Source: Burkholderia sp. WP9 (lineage in GTDB: Bacteria > Pseudomonadota > Gammaproteobacteria > Burkholderiales > Burkholderiaceae). From it: a DNA stretch of 64,000 nt. Below are positions 29,237-37,888 of the stretch, in pieces. The translations under genes and the position numbers were made by a program. Below the pieces are notes generated by a model. The model did no database searches and had not been told where the DNA came from. It saw only the letters and a program-made list of their open reading frames with translations. The stretch covers positions 1,178,001 to 1,242,000 of the forward strand of contig NZ_FNTG01000002.1 in NCBI RefSeq assembly GCF_900104795.1. The letters run 5' to 3'. Every line of letters starts with the position of its first letter. Position 1 is the stretch's first letter.

Positions 29237-29423
29237 GCAGTCAGATACGAAGAAATATCTCGCGGCCGCCGGCATCCTCGTGGTTTGGCGCGGCTTCGCA
29301 TTCGTCGGCAAGACGCCGGTCGACGGTGTCATCGCGACCACGCGGCCACCTCCAACAAATAACCTCCCCGGCAGTAATCCCGCCGCGCGACGCGGCTCCC
29401 TCCCCAGGAAATTCACACCATGA
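29235..29423 (+). CDS. Small phage-like membrane protein (uncertain)
   Basis: 62 residues from ATG 29235 (MQSDTKKYLAAAGILVVW) with one possible membrane segment and a proline-rich, basic tail. It overlaps the end of the frameshifted gene, and its stop overlaps another ATG at 29420 that opens a short truncated frame, a packing style common in phage modules. No family recognised. It may be a remnant only. Confidence 0.4.
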   Translation: MQSDTKKYLAAAGILVVWRGFAFVGKTPVDGVIATTRPPPTNNLPGSNPAARRGSLPRKFTP

Positions 29424-29571
29424 ACCGAATCATGCTGCTTGCGGCAGGTACACACGATGGCCGGGCACGATGGACATGGGGCGCACGTGCGCCCGGCGTG
29501 CGCCCCATCACCCGTATGCGTCGTCAACGATTGAAGCTTGGTCAGCTCGCCCTGCACAAATCGCCAGTTGA

Positions 29572-30486
29572 TCAGCTGTTGGTCACTTCGTATCCGCGAC
29601 GCGCGGCCTCGCTCTTGTGGCGCAGTTCTTCCGTGGTTTCGCCGCCTTCCGGCATCCAGCCCGGTGGCCGGATAACGTGATTGATCGCGGTCCACGCGTT
29701 CTTCGCCTTCAACACGTCCCGGACAAGGGTCGCCCAGTGCTCGAACTCGACGACGAACGGATTGCGTGAGGTTGTTGGCGTAACAAGCCCGTAGCGGCAA
29801 GGTTCGTCGGCACGTTCCTCGACGTAAGTGCCGAACAGCCGGTCGAAGATAATCAGCACGCCGCCGTAGTTCGCGTCCAGATATTCGACATTCGACGCAT
29901 GGTGCACGCGGTGCGAGGAGGGCGTATTGAACACATACTCGAGCCAACCGAGCTTCGGAATCCACGTGGCATGAAGCCAGAACTGATACATGAGGTTGAA
30001 GAAGAGCGTTAGCAGAACGACTTCCGGACGCACGCCAAGCCACACGAGCGGCGCGAAGAAAATCGCCGAGCCCGTCAGCTTGCCCGTCACGCCGAGCCGG
30101 TACGCGGTTGAGAGGGTCAACTGGTTCGGCGAATGATGCACGGCATGCGTGGCCCAGAAGAAGCGAATGCGATGCGACGCGCGGTGATACCAGTAGTAGC
30201 AGAATTCCTGACCGATGAAGAGCGCCATCACCATCAGCGCGCTATTGAGTTCCACCGTGAAGATGCGATGCTCCCAGGCTAGCGCAAACACAGGTGTCGC
30301 GAGTGAGAGCGGCAGCAGCGCGAGCAGCTTGCGCGCGAAGACGTCGGCCAGCGAAAGCCACACTTCGTACCACGCGAATGGCGTGGCCGCATTGCGGTTT
30401 CTCCGACTCAGCCAGACGGCTTCGACCATCGATACGGCAATGACGAATGCCGTGACATATAGCGAGAATTTTCCGAGTTGTTCCAT
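29572..30486 (-). CDS. Sterol desaturase / fatty acid hydroxylase superfamily protein
   Basis: About 304 residues from ATG 30486 (MEQLGKFSLYVTAF); the frame extends to 30567 but that part looks non-coding. The eight-His diiron signature is present: YHRASH, ATHAVHH and SSHRVHH, plus a lone His (LHATW) between them. Several membrane helices surround these motifs. Members hydroxylate or desaturate lipids, including carotenoids and alkylglycerols. It is alone between phage remnants and unassigned DNA, so no pathway is suggested. Confidence 0.87.
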   Translation of the reverse strand: MEQLGKFSLYVTAFVIAVSMVEAVWLSRRNRNAATPFAWYEVWLSLADVFARKLLALLPLSLATPVFALAWEHRIFTVELNSALMVMALFIGQEFCYYWYHRASHRIRFFWATHAVHHSPNQLTLSTAYRLGVTGKLTGSAIFFAPLVWLGVRPEVVLLTLFFNLMYQFWLHATWIPKLGWLEYVFNTPSSHRVHHASNVEYLDANYGGVLIIFDRLFGTYVEERADEPCRYGLVTPTTSRNPFVVEFEHWATLVRDVLKAKNAWTAINHVIRPPGWMPEGGETTEELRHKSEAARRGYEVTNS

Positions 30487-30999
30487 GACGATGCCATAAC
30501 GGTAGTGACCGGGGGATATCGTCTGCGGTGAGGTTGTGGAACAGTGCATCGCATCCGATATGCGCACTGTATCTATGGCTCCCGCAACAGGCTATGCGAA
30601 AGTTATTTCACCGCATGTCATGTGGCTCGAAGCCTTTCCAGCCAAGACTGGCAGTCGCTTTTGTCTCTTAGACACCATTGCGCGAATCGCATCTTCGGTG
30701 GATGCCGTCAGTCCATTGCGGTGGGCCGCCGCGCGGAAATCGGTGGGCGGCGGCTCCCACCTCCTCAGCGCCGCTCCGGCTGCAGGTATCGCCGAATCGA
30801 CGTATTGGGCGCCCCAATATCTCCACCATTTGGAGCGCGCACGGCGCGGAAAAGCTCGACTTGCCTGAAGTTCGCAAACTTTTCATAAAAGAAATTAGAT
30901 ACGACTGAGCGGTCGTGCTTTTTTAACAAGCTTTGCTCACGACGGACCGAGGAGTCAGGTCAATACCGTTTCGACTTCCTGCGCGCCAAGCACCGCTGC
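30487..30999. other. Unassigned accessory DNA
   Basis: About 510 bp with several overlapping short frames on both strands, none with a recognisable domain. The last 150 bp are AT-rich. Possibly decayed mobile DNA; no terminal repeats were seen. Confidence 0.4.
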
Positions 31000-31272
31000 C
31001 TAACCTCTGGTGACTAAGTCACGACTGGTTAGGCAAACGGGCGGGCCCGGCCGAGTCCGCATGTTCCACTCGGCAACCGCGACGATACGATTTCGACCGT
31101 CGTCAAACGCTTTGAGCGTGCGGACTTCGCTGGCGCCTGGCGGCAGCTGGAGATGTGCTTCAAATGCCTCACGGGAGATTGCACACTCAGCAGAGCCGGT
31201 CCGTTCTGACAAATGGAATGCTATTCTGCTTCCGTCTGGCGATAGCCCCGGCGCGAAATCAAGAACTTGCAT
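31000..31272 (-). CDS. DUF1488-like small protein
   Basis: 90 residues, ATG 31272 preceded by GAGGTG. The pattern ECAISREAFEAHL, then RTLKAFDDGRNRIVAVAEW and a terminal CLTSRDL, resembles DUF1488 proteins, small soluble proteins of unknown function common in Burkholderia and Rhizobiales. Identification is by pattern memory only. It stands alone in a poorly populated segment. Confidence 0.6.
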   Translation of the reverse strand: MQVLDFAPGLSPDGSRIAFHLSERTGSAECAISREAFEAHLQLPPGASEVRTLKAFDDGRNRIVAVAEWNMRTRPGPPVCLTSRDLVTRG

Positions 31273-31725
31273 GCCGCACCTCGTGAATACACCGGCCAGC
31301 TGAGCTCCTGCCGCTCGCTCGAAATTTCCCAGAACATACGTGCCATCCCTACAGTCCGACCAAGCATCCCCATATGCCGCAGGGTCCTGCGCAGGGGCAG
31401 ATTTTCATTCCTCCGGGTATGGCAGATGTTTCTGCGAGCGGCCGCCGTAGAAAAAGTCGAATGCCTCCTGTCGACCCGTTGCGGACCTTCGACGGGCGCG
31501 ACATCGACGTCGGCTTACTAGGAAAAAACGGTCATCCGTTGGTGAAGACTCGCCGTGATGGCCGTTGCTGCAAAAGCGTCTGGGGCAGACAGTAATCTCC
31601 CGAAGCTAGGTGTGATCTGGCAAAAGTACACAGTCCTGCCTGCGCTTGTGCGCTGGGCCGATGAATGCGCGAAGACGACTACAATTGGGTGCTGCAAAGC
31701 GAAAATTCTCAAAGGCGTGTGACTC
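31273..31725. other. Unassigned accessory DNA
   Basis: No gene recognised. A 73-codon plus-strand frame from 31374 (MPQGPAQGQIFIPPGMADV) is possible, but it has no family features and no good ribosome site. Confidence 0.4.
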
Positions 31726-33051
31726 ATGACCGCACCGTACATACCGCACCAGTTTGGCGAGACAGTAGAGAAAAAACTACGCAGTCGAATGGGTTGGCTG
31801 ACTGCGGGCGTCGCGTCGTCGGTTCCGTGGCCCAAGGACGATGTATGGGTGCGCTATGACGGCGAGGATTACATCATTCGGGGAACTGAGCGGAACGGAA
31901 AACCGTCACCCCCCTGCATCAGCGTGGCTTGCGACCGCGACAATGTCGATGACTCACTATCCAAGGTGTACAGATTCACCTCAATTCTTGGATGGTTCAA
32001 TGGTGGATACGTGGATGTCAGCGGCTATACACATGGTAGTCATCCCATCTTATACGGCGACCCTCGTAACGTTTTCTCCACCATTGGCGTATTTGGGAAG
32101 AAAGCGTTTGATTGCAACCACATGCCGCTTGTGCGGGACGAAAATACTCGAAAGGCGCTCGCGTTCTATCGTGAAGGACGCAGGCTCCAGCATGTACACG
32201 ACAGCTACGCGTTCCTCAGCTTCTACAAGGTCATTGAATCGCAATTCGCAGATGGCAGGCAAAAGGGAGCTTGGATCGATGCGAACCTTGACGCACTGAG
32301 CGACAACGCGGCGGCGCGCGTTGCCGAGTTGAGGGCCAGTGGTTTGGATGTCGGTATGCATCTGTTTGAAAGCGGGCGCTGCGCAGTCGCCCATGCTACC
32401 GCAGGCAAGGACATCGTAGACCCCGACATACCCAGTGATCGGCGGCGGCTGTCAGCTGACTTGGATGTGATAGAAGGATTGGCAAGGTTGTACATTCTGA
32501 AAGAATTACAGGTACCGGACGCGCGCGAGTCATATCGTGTCCGTGATCGGCTGGAGCCGTGGTCTAACCTTATAGACTCGCATACGCTAAAGGAACTGCG
32601 CGAGGGAAAAGCGCCCGCCAATGTTGATGGACTGCAAGGTCAAAAGGTAGCCGTAGGCCTTTGGCCGGATGGTGCTGTCCCCGGATTAGAAGACATGACC
32701 ATGCACGTGGATGCCGTTGGGCCGGGTGTCGTGAGAGTGGTTCTGTTCAATCCCAGAATGACCATCTGCCTTGTCTTCGCGCTGGATTTCAAAAACGGAA
32801 GGATTCACACACAACTTGAGGACGGTGGCATGTGTCAAACAGACAAGGTTCAGCCTGACGAGACCGATGTCCGTGCCTATGCGACGTACTTCCATCGCGT
32901 AATCGGCAACGCGGTTGCTGAGTTGACAATCGGGGGCTTGGAACCTGTCGACTGCGAAGTGGTGATACCCGTCAACATCATCCCCCAGAATCCCGACACT
33001 GCGGTTGAAGAAGCCGTGAAGAGATTCAGGCAAAGCAAGGTGGACCGGTAA
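31726..33051 (+). CDS. Hypothetical protein with MauJ-like domain
   Basis: 441 residues, soluble, no signal peptide. The central part (FYREGRRLQHVHDSYAFLS, FYKVIESQF, then GRCAVAHATAGKDIVDPDIP) resembles proteins annotated as methylamine utilization MauJ, a family of unknown function often found in accessory loci. The C-terminal 150 residues look beta-rich and are not recognised. Codon usage is visibly less GC-biased than in the flanking operons, fitting acquisition by transfer. No mau genes are nearby, so methylamine use is not implied. Confidence 0.6.
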   Translation: MTAPYIPHQFGETVEKKLRSRMGWLTAGVASSVPWPKDDVWVRYDGEDYIIRGTERNGKPSPPCISVACDRDNVDDSLSKVYRFTSILGWFNGGYVDVSGYTHGSHPILYGDPRNVFSTIGVFGKKAFDCNHMPLVRDENTRKALAFYREGRRLQHVHDSYAFLSFYKVIESQFADGRQKGAWIDANLDALSDNAAARVAELRASGLDVGMHLFESGRCAVAHATAGKDIVDPDIPSDRRRLSADLDVIEGLARLYILKELQVPDARESYRVRDRLEPWSNLIDSHTLKELREGKAPANVDGLQGQKVAVGLWPDGAVPGLEDMTMHVDAVGPGVVRVVLFNPRMTICLVFALDFKNGRIHTQLEDGGMCQTDKVQPDETDVRAYATYFHRVIGNAVAELTIGGLEPVDCEVVIPVNIIPQNPDTAVEEAVKRFRQSKVDR

Positions 33052-33364
33052 AGGCATGTCCGCTTGGCGTCACGATACCAGTGATCAGGGTCTGGTCCCT
33101 CACGTGCGCGTGGGTGCGCTGCCACTTGAATGTCTGGTACTTGGGGCGGAGCAGCCTCTTGAATGTCCTTCCGTACGCTCTGGGCAAGGGCAGAAACTGG
33201 CCGAACCGGGTCCGATGCGAACCGAGATCGATCACCGATCGCAACGGGGGATGCGAAAGGCGGAGACCGACCCATGTGCTCGACACTGTGGGCGAGGCAC
33301 CTAACACTGCCTGGCTGCGGTATCATCGCGACCCATGCTCAAGGGCTCCTGGATGCAGCCACCA
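33052..33364. other. Gene-free region before glutaminase
   Basis: About 310 bp without a credible gene, tRNA or hairpin terminator visible to me. Confidence 0.4.
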
Positions 33365-34288
33365 ATGTCCGACCAGAACTATCAAGCGATCCTCGAACAG
33401 ATCCATCGCGACATCGAGCCGTGGCGCACCGCGGGCCGCGCCGCAGACTACATTCCCGAACTCGCGAATGTGCCCGCCAACAGCTTCGGCATGGCCGTTG
33501 TCACGACCTCGGGGGACGTGTATCGCGTGGGACAAGCCGATACGCGCTTTTCAATTCAGAGCATCTCCAAGCTGTTCGCGTGCACGATGGCATTCAGGCT
33601 GCTGGGCGATGCGTTGTGGCAGCGCGTGGGCCGTGAGCCGTCGGGTACGGCCTTCAATTCGCTCGTGCAACTCGAGGCCGAGAAGGGCAAGCCGCGCAAC
33701 CCGTTCATCAACGCAGGCGCGCTGGTCGTCACCGATGTGCTGTGCCGCCGCTTCGTCAACGCGGAGACAGCGCTCGTCGAATTCATGCGGCGGTTGACGG
33801 GTGAATCGACCATCGACTATGACATGCGCGTGGCTCAGTCCGAATTGCAGCACGCACACCGCAATCGCGCGATGGCCCATTTCATGGCGAGCTTCGGCAA
33901 CCTGGAGATGCCGCCCGAGGCTGTCGTCGATGCGTATTGCCGTCAATGCGCGATATCGATGAACTGCGTCGAACTGGCGAAGGCCGCGCTCTTTCTCGCC
34001 AACGGCGGCGTCGCGCCGATCTCTGGCGAACGTATCCTCGACGCGAGTTCGGCCAAACGCCTGTCCGCCCTTATGCTGACATGCGGCACGTACGACGCGG
34101 CCGGTGACTTCGTGTATCGCGTCGGCTTGCCAGCGAAAAGCGGCGTGGGCGGCGGCATCGTCGCGGTGCTGCCGGGGGAAATGGCCGTCTGCGTCTGGTC
34201 GCCCGGACTCGACGCGAACGGCAACTCACTTGCGGGCGTTCAGGCGCTTGAACGGTTGACCACGCTTACCGGGCGGTCGATTTTTTGA
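33365..34288 (+). CDS. glsA: Glutaminase (serine-dependent beta-lactamase fold)
   Basis: 307 residues from ATG 33365 (MSDQNYQAILEQIHR); ATGs at 33335 and 33353 would lengthen it beyond the family norm of about 305. The catalytic motif FSIQSISKLFACTMAF contains the S-x-x-K pair, and NPFINAGALVVTD, the YCRQCAISMNC segment and the late SGVGGGIVAVLP are all typical. It hydrolyses glutamine to glutamate and ammonia in the cytoplasm. It appears monocistronic. Confidence 0.93.
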   Translation: MSDQNYQAILEQIHRDIEPWRTAGRAADYIPELANVPANSFGMAVVTTSGDVYRVGQADTRFSIQSISKLFACTMAFRLLGDALWQRVGREPSGTAFNSLVQLEAEKGKPRNPFINAGALVVTDVLCRRFVNAETALVEFMRRLTGESTIDYDMRVAQSELQHAHRNRAMAHFMASFGNLEMPPEAVVDAYCRQCAISMNCVELAKAALFLANGGVAPISGERILDASSAKRLSALMLTCGTYDAAGDFVYRVGLPAKSGVGGGIVAVLPGEMAVCVWSPGLDANGNSLAGVQALERLTTLTGRSIF

Positions 34289-34536
34289 AAACACCGGAGT
34301 CCAGGTCATTCGGCAAGCGTCGACTCACACTGAGCGAGCGCCAAGTGAAAGGCTGGGACCGACCCGTTTCCGTCAGTCAGGTCATTGCATTAGTTGTGGC
34401 CGTTCTCGAATTACCAACGGTCACTTGCCCGTCGTGCGCACTGCGCATCGGCAGGCGCCGCAAACAGCGTCCCGACTGTCGGAGGAAAGCCTCTGCAAAC
34501 GAGCGGGCCGGCTGCAGCCGGCCCAAGGCGGTGGTG

Positions 34537-35997
34537 CTATCGGCTTGCAACGGCCTGAGGATCGGCGGGTTGCCACCCTCCGCCGAGTGCCTTGAATGCA
34601 GCGACCGCTGCGCGGGCGGATTCCGTTTGCGCCTGCACCCGCTCGTCGGATGCGCGCAGCAAGTTTTGATCGGCCTGCAGGACTTCGATCAGGCTGACGA
34701 CACCTTTCTGGTAGGCCGCAAACGAGGCGGCTCGCGCCCGGCCTAGCGAATTCACACCCTGCGCGAGAACGGCAGCCTGCTCCTCGCGCTTCACGAGCGT
34801 AGAGAAAGAATTCTCGACGTCCTCCGTTGCGTGCAGTGCGGCAAGCCGGTACGCGGCGAGCATCTCGGCATCCTGGCCTTTGGCCTCATTGATCTGCGCA
34901 TTGATGCGGCCGAAATCGAACAGACGCCAGCGCAACCCCAGCACGCCAGCGCCCTGACTGGCACCGCTGCTGAACAGGTTGCCGCTGGCCACTGAGGTGG
35001 CGCTCCCAATCAGTCCACTGAGTGACAGCTTGGGGTAATACTCAGCGACTGCCACGCCAATACGCGCGTTGGATGCAGCAAGGCGACGCTCAGCCACGAT
35101 CAGATCGGGCCGACGCCTGAGCAACTCGCGAGGCGAGCCGGTGCCCGCAATTCGCGGGGCGGCTGGGATACCAGCACCCTCGAACAGTTCCGCCCGATGC
35201 GTGCCGGGCTGTGCGCCCAGCATCACGTCCAGCGCGTTCATCGCCGCATCCAGGCCGGCCTCCAGGACCGGGATGGATGCCTGCACCTGCGCCAGCGCGC
35301 CTTCAGCCTGGCTCACCTGAAGATCGGCCGCCAGGCCTTTCCCATACAAAAGCTTGATGGTCGAGAGCAGATCCTGCTGCGTCTGAAACTGCTTGCGGGC
35401 CACCTGCAAACGAGCCTGCAATCCACGAATGGTGATGTAGATGTCGGCCGTCTGTGCTGCCACAGCCAGGCGCGTGGCCACCTCGCCGGCCTCTGAAGCC
35501 TGATAATCGGCAACTGCCGCTTCCCGCTCGCGACGCAGGCCACCAAACACATCCAGTTCCCAGCTCGCGTTGAAATTGGCCTCGTAGTCGTTGCCGTAGC
35601 GATCGAAACCAGGCGTTGAGTTCAGGACGCGTCCCAGCGGAGTTTCAACCGACTGGTAGACCCGGGCCATCTGGCCACTGACATTGCCAGAAGGAAGCAG
35701 CGCGGCGTTCGCCGCGCCGAGTCCCGCACGCGCCTGCACCACGCGAGCGGACGCCTGCGCGAGGTCGAGGTTCTGATCAAGCGCAAGCGCGATGAATCGC
35801 GTCAGTTGCGGATCGCCGAAACCCGTCCACCAAGTTACCAGGTCTGCGCTCGCCGCCGCCTCCCGGTGATCTACCGCGGCCTGGCCATGGAAATGGTCCG
35901 GCATTGCCACGTCGGTCCGGACGTAATCGGGGCCCACAGCGCAGGCTCCAGAGAGGCTGGCGACAATGACCGCAACAAGGAGGTGTTTGGGTAGCAT
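34537..35997 (-). CDS. RND efflux outer-membrane lipoprotein, NodT family
   Basis: 486 residues from ATG 35997. The N-terminal lipoprotein signal ends at lipobox LSGAC, so it is anchored in the outer membrane. VGPDYVRTDVAMPDHF and WWTGFGDPQLTRFIALAL are typical of the OprM/NodT/CusC group, and ELLRRRPDLIVAERRLAASNARIGVA is the repeat-boundary signature. The two TolC-like repeats form the exit channel of a tripartite pump. It is divergent from the tetR gene, while the adaptor and pump genes follow tetR on the other strand. Confidence 0.9.
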   Translation of the reverse strand: MLPKHLLVAVIVASLSGACAVGPDYVRTDVAMPDHFHGQAAVDHREAAASADLVTWWTGFGDPQLTRFIALALDQNLDLAQASARVVQARAGLGAANAALLPSGNVSGQMARVYQSVETPLGRVLNSTPGFDRYGNDYEANFNASWELDVFGGLRREREAAVADYQASEAGEVATRLAVAAQTADIYITIRGLQARLQVARKQFQTQQDLLSTIKLLYGKGLAADLQVSQAEGALAQVQASIPVLEAGLDAAMNALDVMLGAQPGTHRAELFEGAGIPAAPRIAGTGSPRELLRRRPDLIVAERRLAASNARIGVAVAEYYPKLSLSGLIGSATSVASGNLFSSGASQGAGVLGLRWRLFDFGRINAQINEAKGQDAEMLAAYRLAALHATEDVENSFSTLVKREEQAAVLAQGVNSLGRARAASFAAYQKGVVSLIEVLQADQNLLRASDERVQAQTESARAAVAAFKALGGGWQPADPQAVASR

Positions 35998-36021
35998 GAG
36001 CGTCTTCACAAGGTTCCTGAT

Positions 36022-36045
36022 GTGACCATAATACCAAATGGTCAC
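36022..36045. promoter_or_regulatory. Putative TetR operator 1 (GTGACCAT-N8-ATGGTCAC)
   Basis: Perfect inverted repeat with 8-bp arms between the divergent NodT-type and tetR genes, starting 25 bp upstream of the outer-membrane gene start and ending 23 bp before the tetR ATG. The outer pentamers GTGAC and GTCAC are 14 bp apart, the same geometry as the site before the adaptor gene. Confidence 0.7.
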
Positions 36046-36067
36046 TGGTTGTCCATTCCTGTATGCT

Positions 36068-36691
36068 ATGGCCATGAAAAACACCACCACTCCCTCCGTC
36101 CCCGCGCGCGGCCCGGTTGACCACGAGGTGCGGGACCAGATCGTTGCCGCCGCCACGGAGCACTTCAGCCGGTATGGCTACGAGAAAACGACGGTCTCCG
36201 ACCTTGCCAAGGCGATCGGGTTTTCCAAGGCCTACATCTACAAATTCTTCGAATCCAAGCAGGCCATTGGCGAAATGATCTGCGTCAATTGCCTGCGGGA
36301 AATCGAAAGCGAGGTCCGGACAGCCGTCGCAGAGACCGATCTGCCGCCGGAGAAGCTGCGACGAATGTTCAAGGTCTTTACCGAAGCGAGCCTCAAGCTG
36401 TTCTTCCGGGACCGCAAGCTATACGACATTGCCGCATCAGCCGCCACGGAAAACTGGCAGGCGGTGCAAGCCTATGAAGCACGCGTGCAGAAGCTGCTCC
36501 AGGAAGTCCTGCAGGCGGGCAGGCAAAGCGGCGACTTCGAGCGCAAGACGCCGCTCGATGAAACTGCAATGGCGATCTACCTGGTGCTGCGCCCCTATCT
36601 CAATCCGCTACTCCTGCAATACAACCGCGACACCACCGACGTCGCACCTGCACAGCTATCCAGCCTGGTACTCCGAAGTCTGTCGCCCTGA
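36068..36691 (+). CDS. TetR family transcriptional regulator
   Basis: About 207 residues from ATG 36068 (ATG 36074 also possible); the earlier frame start at 36038 lies inside the operator. The DNA-binding domain reads IVAAATEHFSRYGYEKTTV, then LAKAIGFSKAYIYKFFESK, classic TetR helix-turn-helix. The C-terminal helical ligand domain is of the AcrR-like type. It lies between the efflux channel gene and the adaptor gene, with matching palindromes on both sides, and so likely represses itself and both pump transcripts. Confidence 0.92.
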   Translation: MAMKNTTTPSVPARGPVDHEVRDQIVAAATEHFSRYGYEKTTVSDLAKAIGFSKAYIYKFFESKQAIGEMICVNCLREIESEVRTAVAETDLPPEKLRRMFKVFTEASLKLFFRDRKLYDIAASAATENWQAVQAYEARVQKLLQEVLQAGRQSGDFERKTPLDETAMAIYLVLRPYLNPLLLQYNRDTTDVAPAQLSSLVLRSLSP

Positions 36692-36700
36692 TGCGCCTCG

Positions 36701-36730
36701 CTAGTGACGCTTGACTGAAATAGTCACTAG
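36701..36730. promoter_or_regulatory. Putative TetR operator 2 (CTAGTGAC-N14-GTCACTAG)
   Basis: Perfect 8-bp inverted repeat separated by 14 bp, 43 bp upstream of the adaptor start codon. It shares GTGAC-N14-GTCAC with operator 1, although the bases between the arms differ. Confidence 0.7.
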
Positions 36731-36772
36731 AACCATAATGAAAGTCGTCATCACTTTATCGATGGGACTTTC

Positions 36773-37888
36773 ATGTTCTCGCGTCGTCTCGCCACATCCG
36801 CACTCGCCTGTGCGCTAGCGCTTGCGCTAGCGGCCTGTGGCGAAAAAGCACCGCCCGATCCGCGCACCGAGGTCCCGCTGGTGCGCACGGCCATCGTTCA
36901 CAGCGCCGTCCCCGCAGCCCGTTCGTTTACGGGGACTGTCGCGGCTCGCGTGCAGAGCGACCTGGGTTTTCGTGTTTCCGGCAAGGTGCTGGAACGGCTT
37001 GTGGATACCGGCCAAACCGTCAAACGCGGCCAGCTGCTGATGCGCCTCGATCCCATCGATCTCAAGCTTGCCGCGCAGGCCCGGCAGGAGGCGGTCACCG
37101 CCGCGCGGGCGCGGGCGCAGCAGACCGCGCAGGATGAGGAGCGCTATCGCGACCTGCGCGGCACGGGTGCGATCTCGGTTTCGGCCTACGACCAGGCCAA
37201 GGCGGCCGCCGATGCCGCCAGGGCGCAGCTCAGCGCGGCCCAGGCCGACGCCGACGTGGCGCGCAATGCGACGGACTACGCCAATCTGGCCGCGGACGGC
37301 GATGGCGTCGTGATGGAAACGCTGGCCGAACCGGGCCAGGTCGTCAGCGCCGGACAGCCCGTAGTGCGCCTGGCCCATGCCGGGCGCCGCGAGGCCGTGA
37401 TCCAGCTACCGGAAACTCTGCGCCCCGCCATGGGTTCGGTCGCCCATGCGACCCTGTTCGGCAACAGCGGCGTCAGCGTGCCGGCCACGCTACGCCAGCT
37501 CTCGGATACGGCGGATCCGCGTACCCGCACCTTCGAAGCTCGTTATGTGTTGCAGGACGCGCTGGCCGGCGCGCCGCTAGGCGCAACCATCACGATCGAG
37601 ATACCGGACGCACGCGTGGCGCTCCAGGGCGGCATGCAGGTGCCGATTGGCGCCGTGCTCGACGCGGGCAAAGGGCCCGGCGTGTGGGTCGTCGACGGCA
37701 AGCCGACCAGGGTTGCATGGCAGCCGGTGACGGTTCTTCACCTGGACGACGGCAGCGCGCGCGTTTCCGGTACGTTGAAGCAAGGCGATCGCGTCATTGC
37801 GCTCGGTGCCCAGTTGCTGCACGAAGGCGAACAGGTCCGCGTGTCCGGCGAGGCCGTCGCAATGGCGAACGAAGGAGCACGTCCGTGA
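36773..37888 (+). CDS. RND efflux periplasmic adaptor (membrane fusion protein) lipoprotein
   Basis: 371 residues. The signal peptide ends at lipobox LAAC near residue 21. The barrel-sandwich hybrid (RVQSDLGFRVSGKVLERLV, then AEPGQVVSAGQPVVRLAHAG) encloses a hairpin rich in Ala and Arg (about residues 105-165). This is the AcrA/HlyD-family adaptor linking pump and outer-membrane channel. Its stop overlaps the pump gene start (GTGA), and the palindrome upstream suggests control by the adjacent TetR protein. Confidence 0.92.
   Translation: MFSRRLATSALACALALALAACGEKAPPDPRTEVPLVRTAIVHSAVPAARSFTGTVAARVQSDLGFRVSGKVLERLVDTGQTVKRGQLLMRLDPIDLKLAAQARQEAVTAARARAQQTAQDEERYRDLRGTGAISVSAYDQAKAAADAARAQLSAAQADADVARNATDYANLAADGDGVVMETLAEPGQVVSAGQPVVRLAHAGRREAVIQLPETLRPAMGSVAHATLFGNSGVSVPATLRQLSDTADPRTRTFEARYVLQDALAGAPLGATITIEIPDARVALQGGMQVPIGAVLDAGKGPGVWVVDGKPTRVAWQPVTVLHLDDGSARVSGTLKQGDRVIALGAQLLHEGEQVRVSGEAVAMANEGARP

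Noticed and set aside
34285..34746. 153-codon frame after glutaminase
   Set aside because: Its second half is antisense to the efflux channel gene, and no ribosome site or domain is seen.
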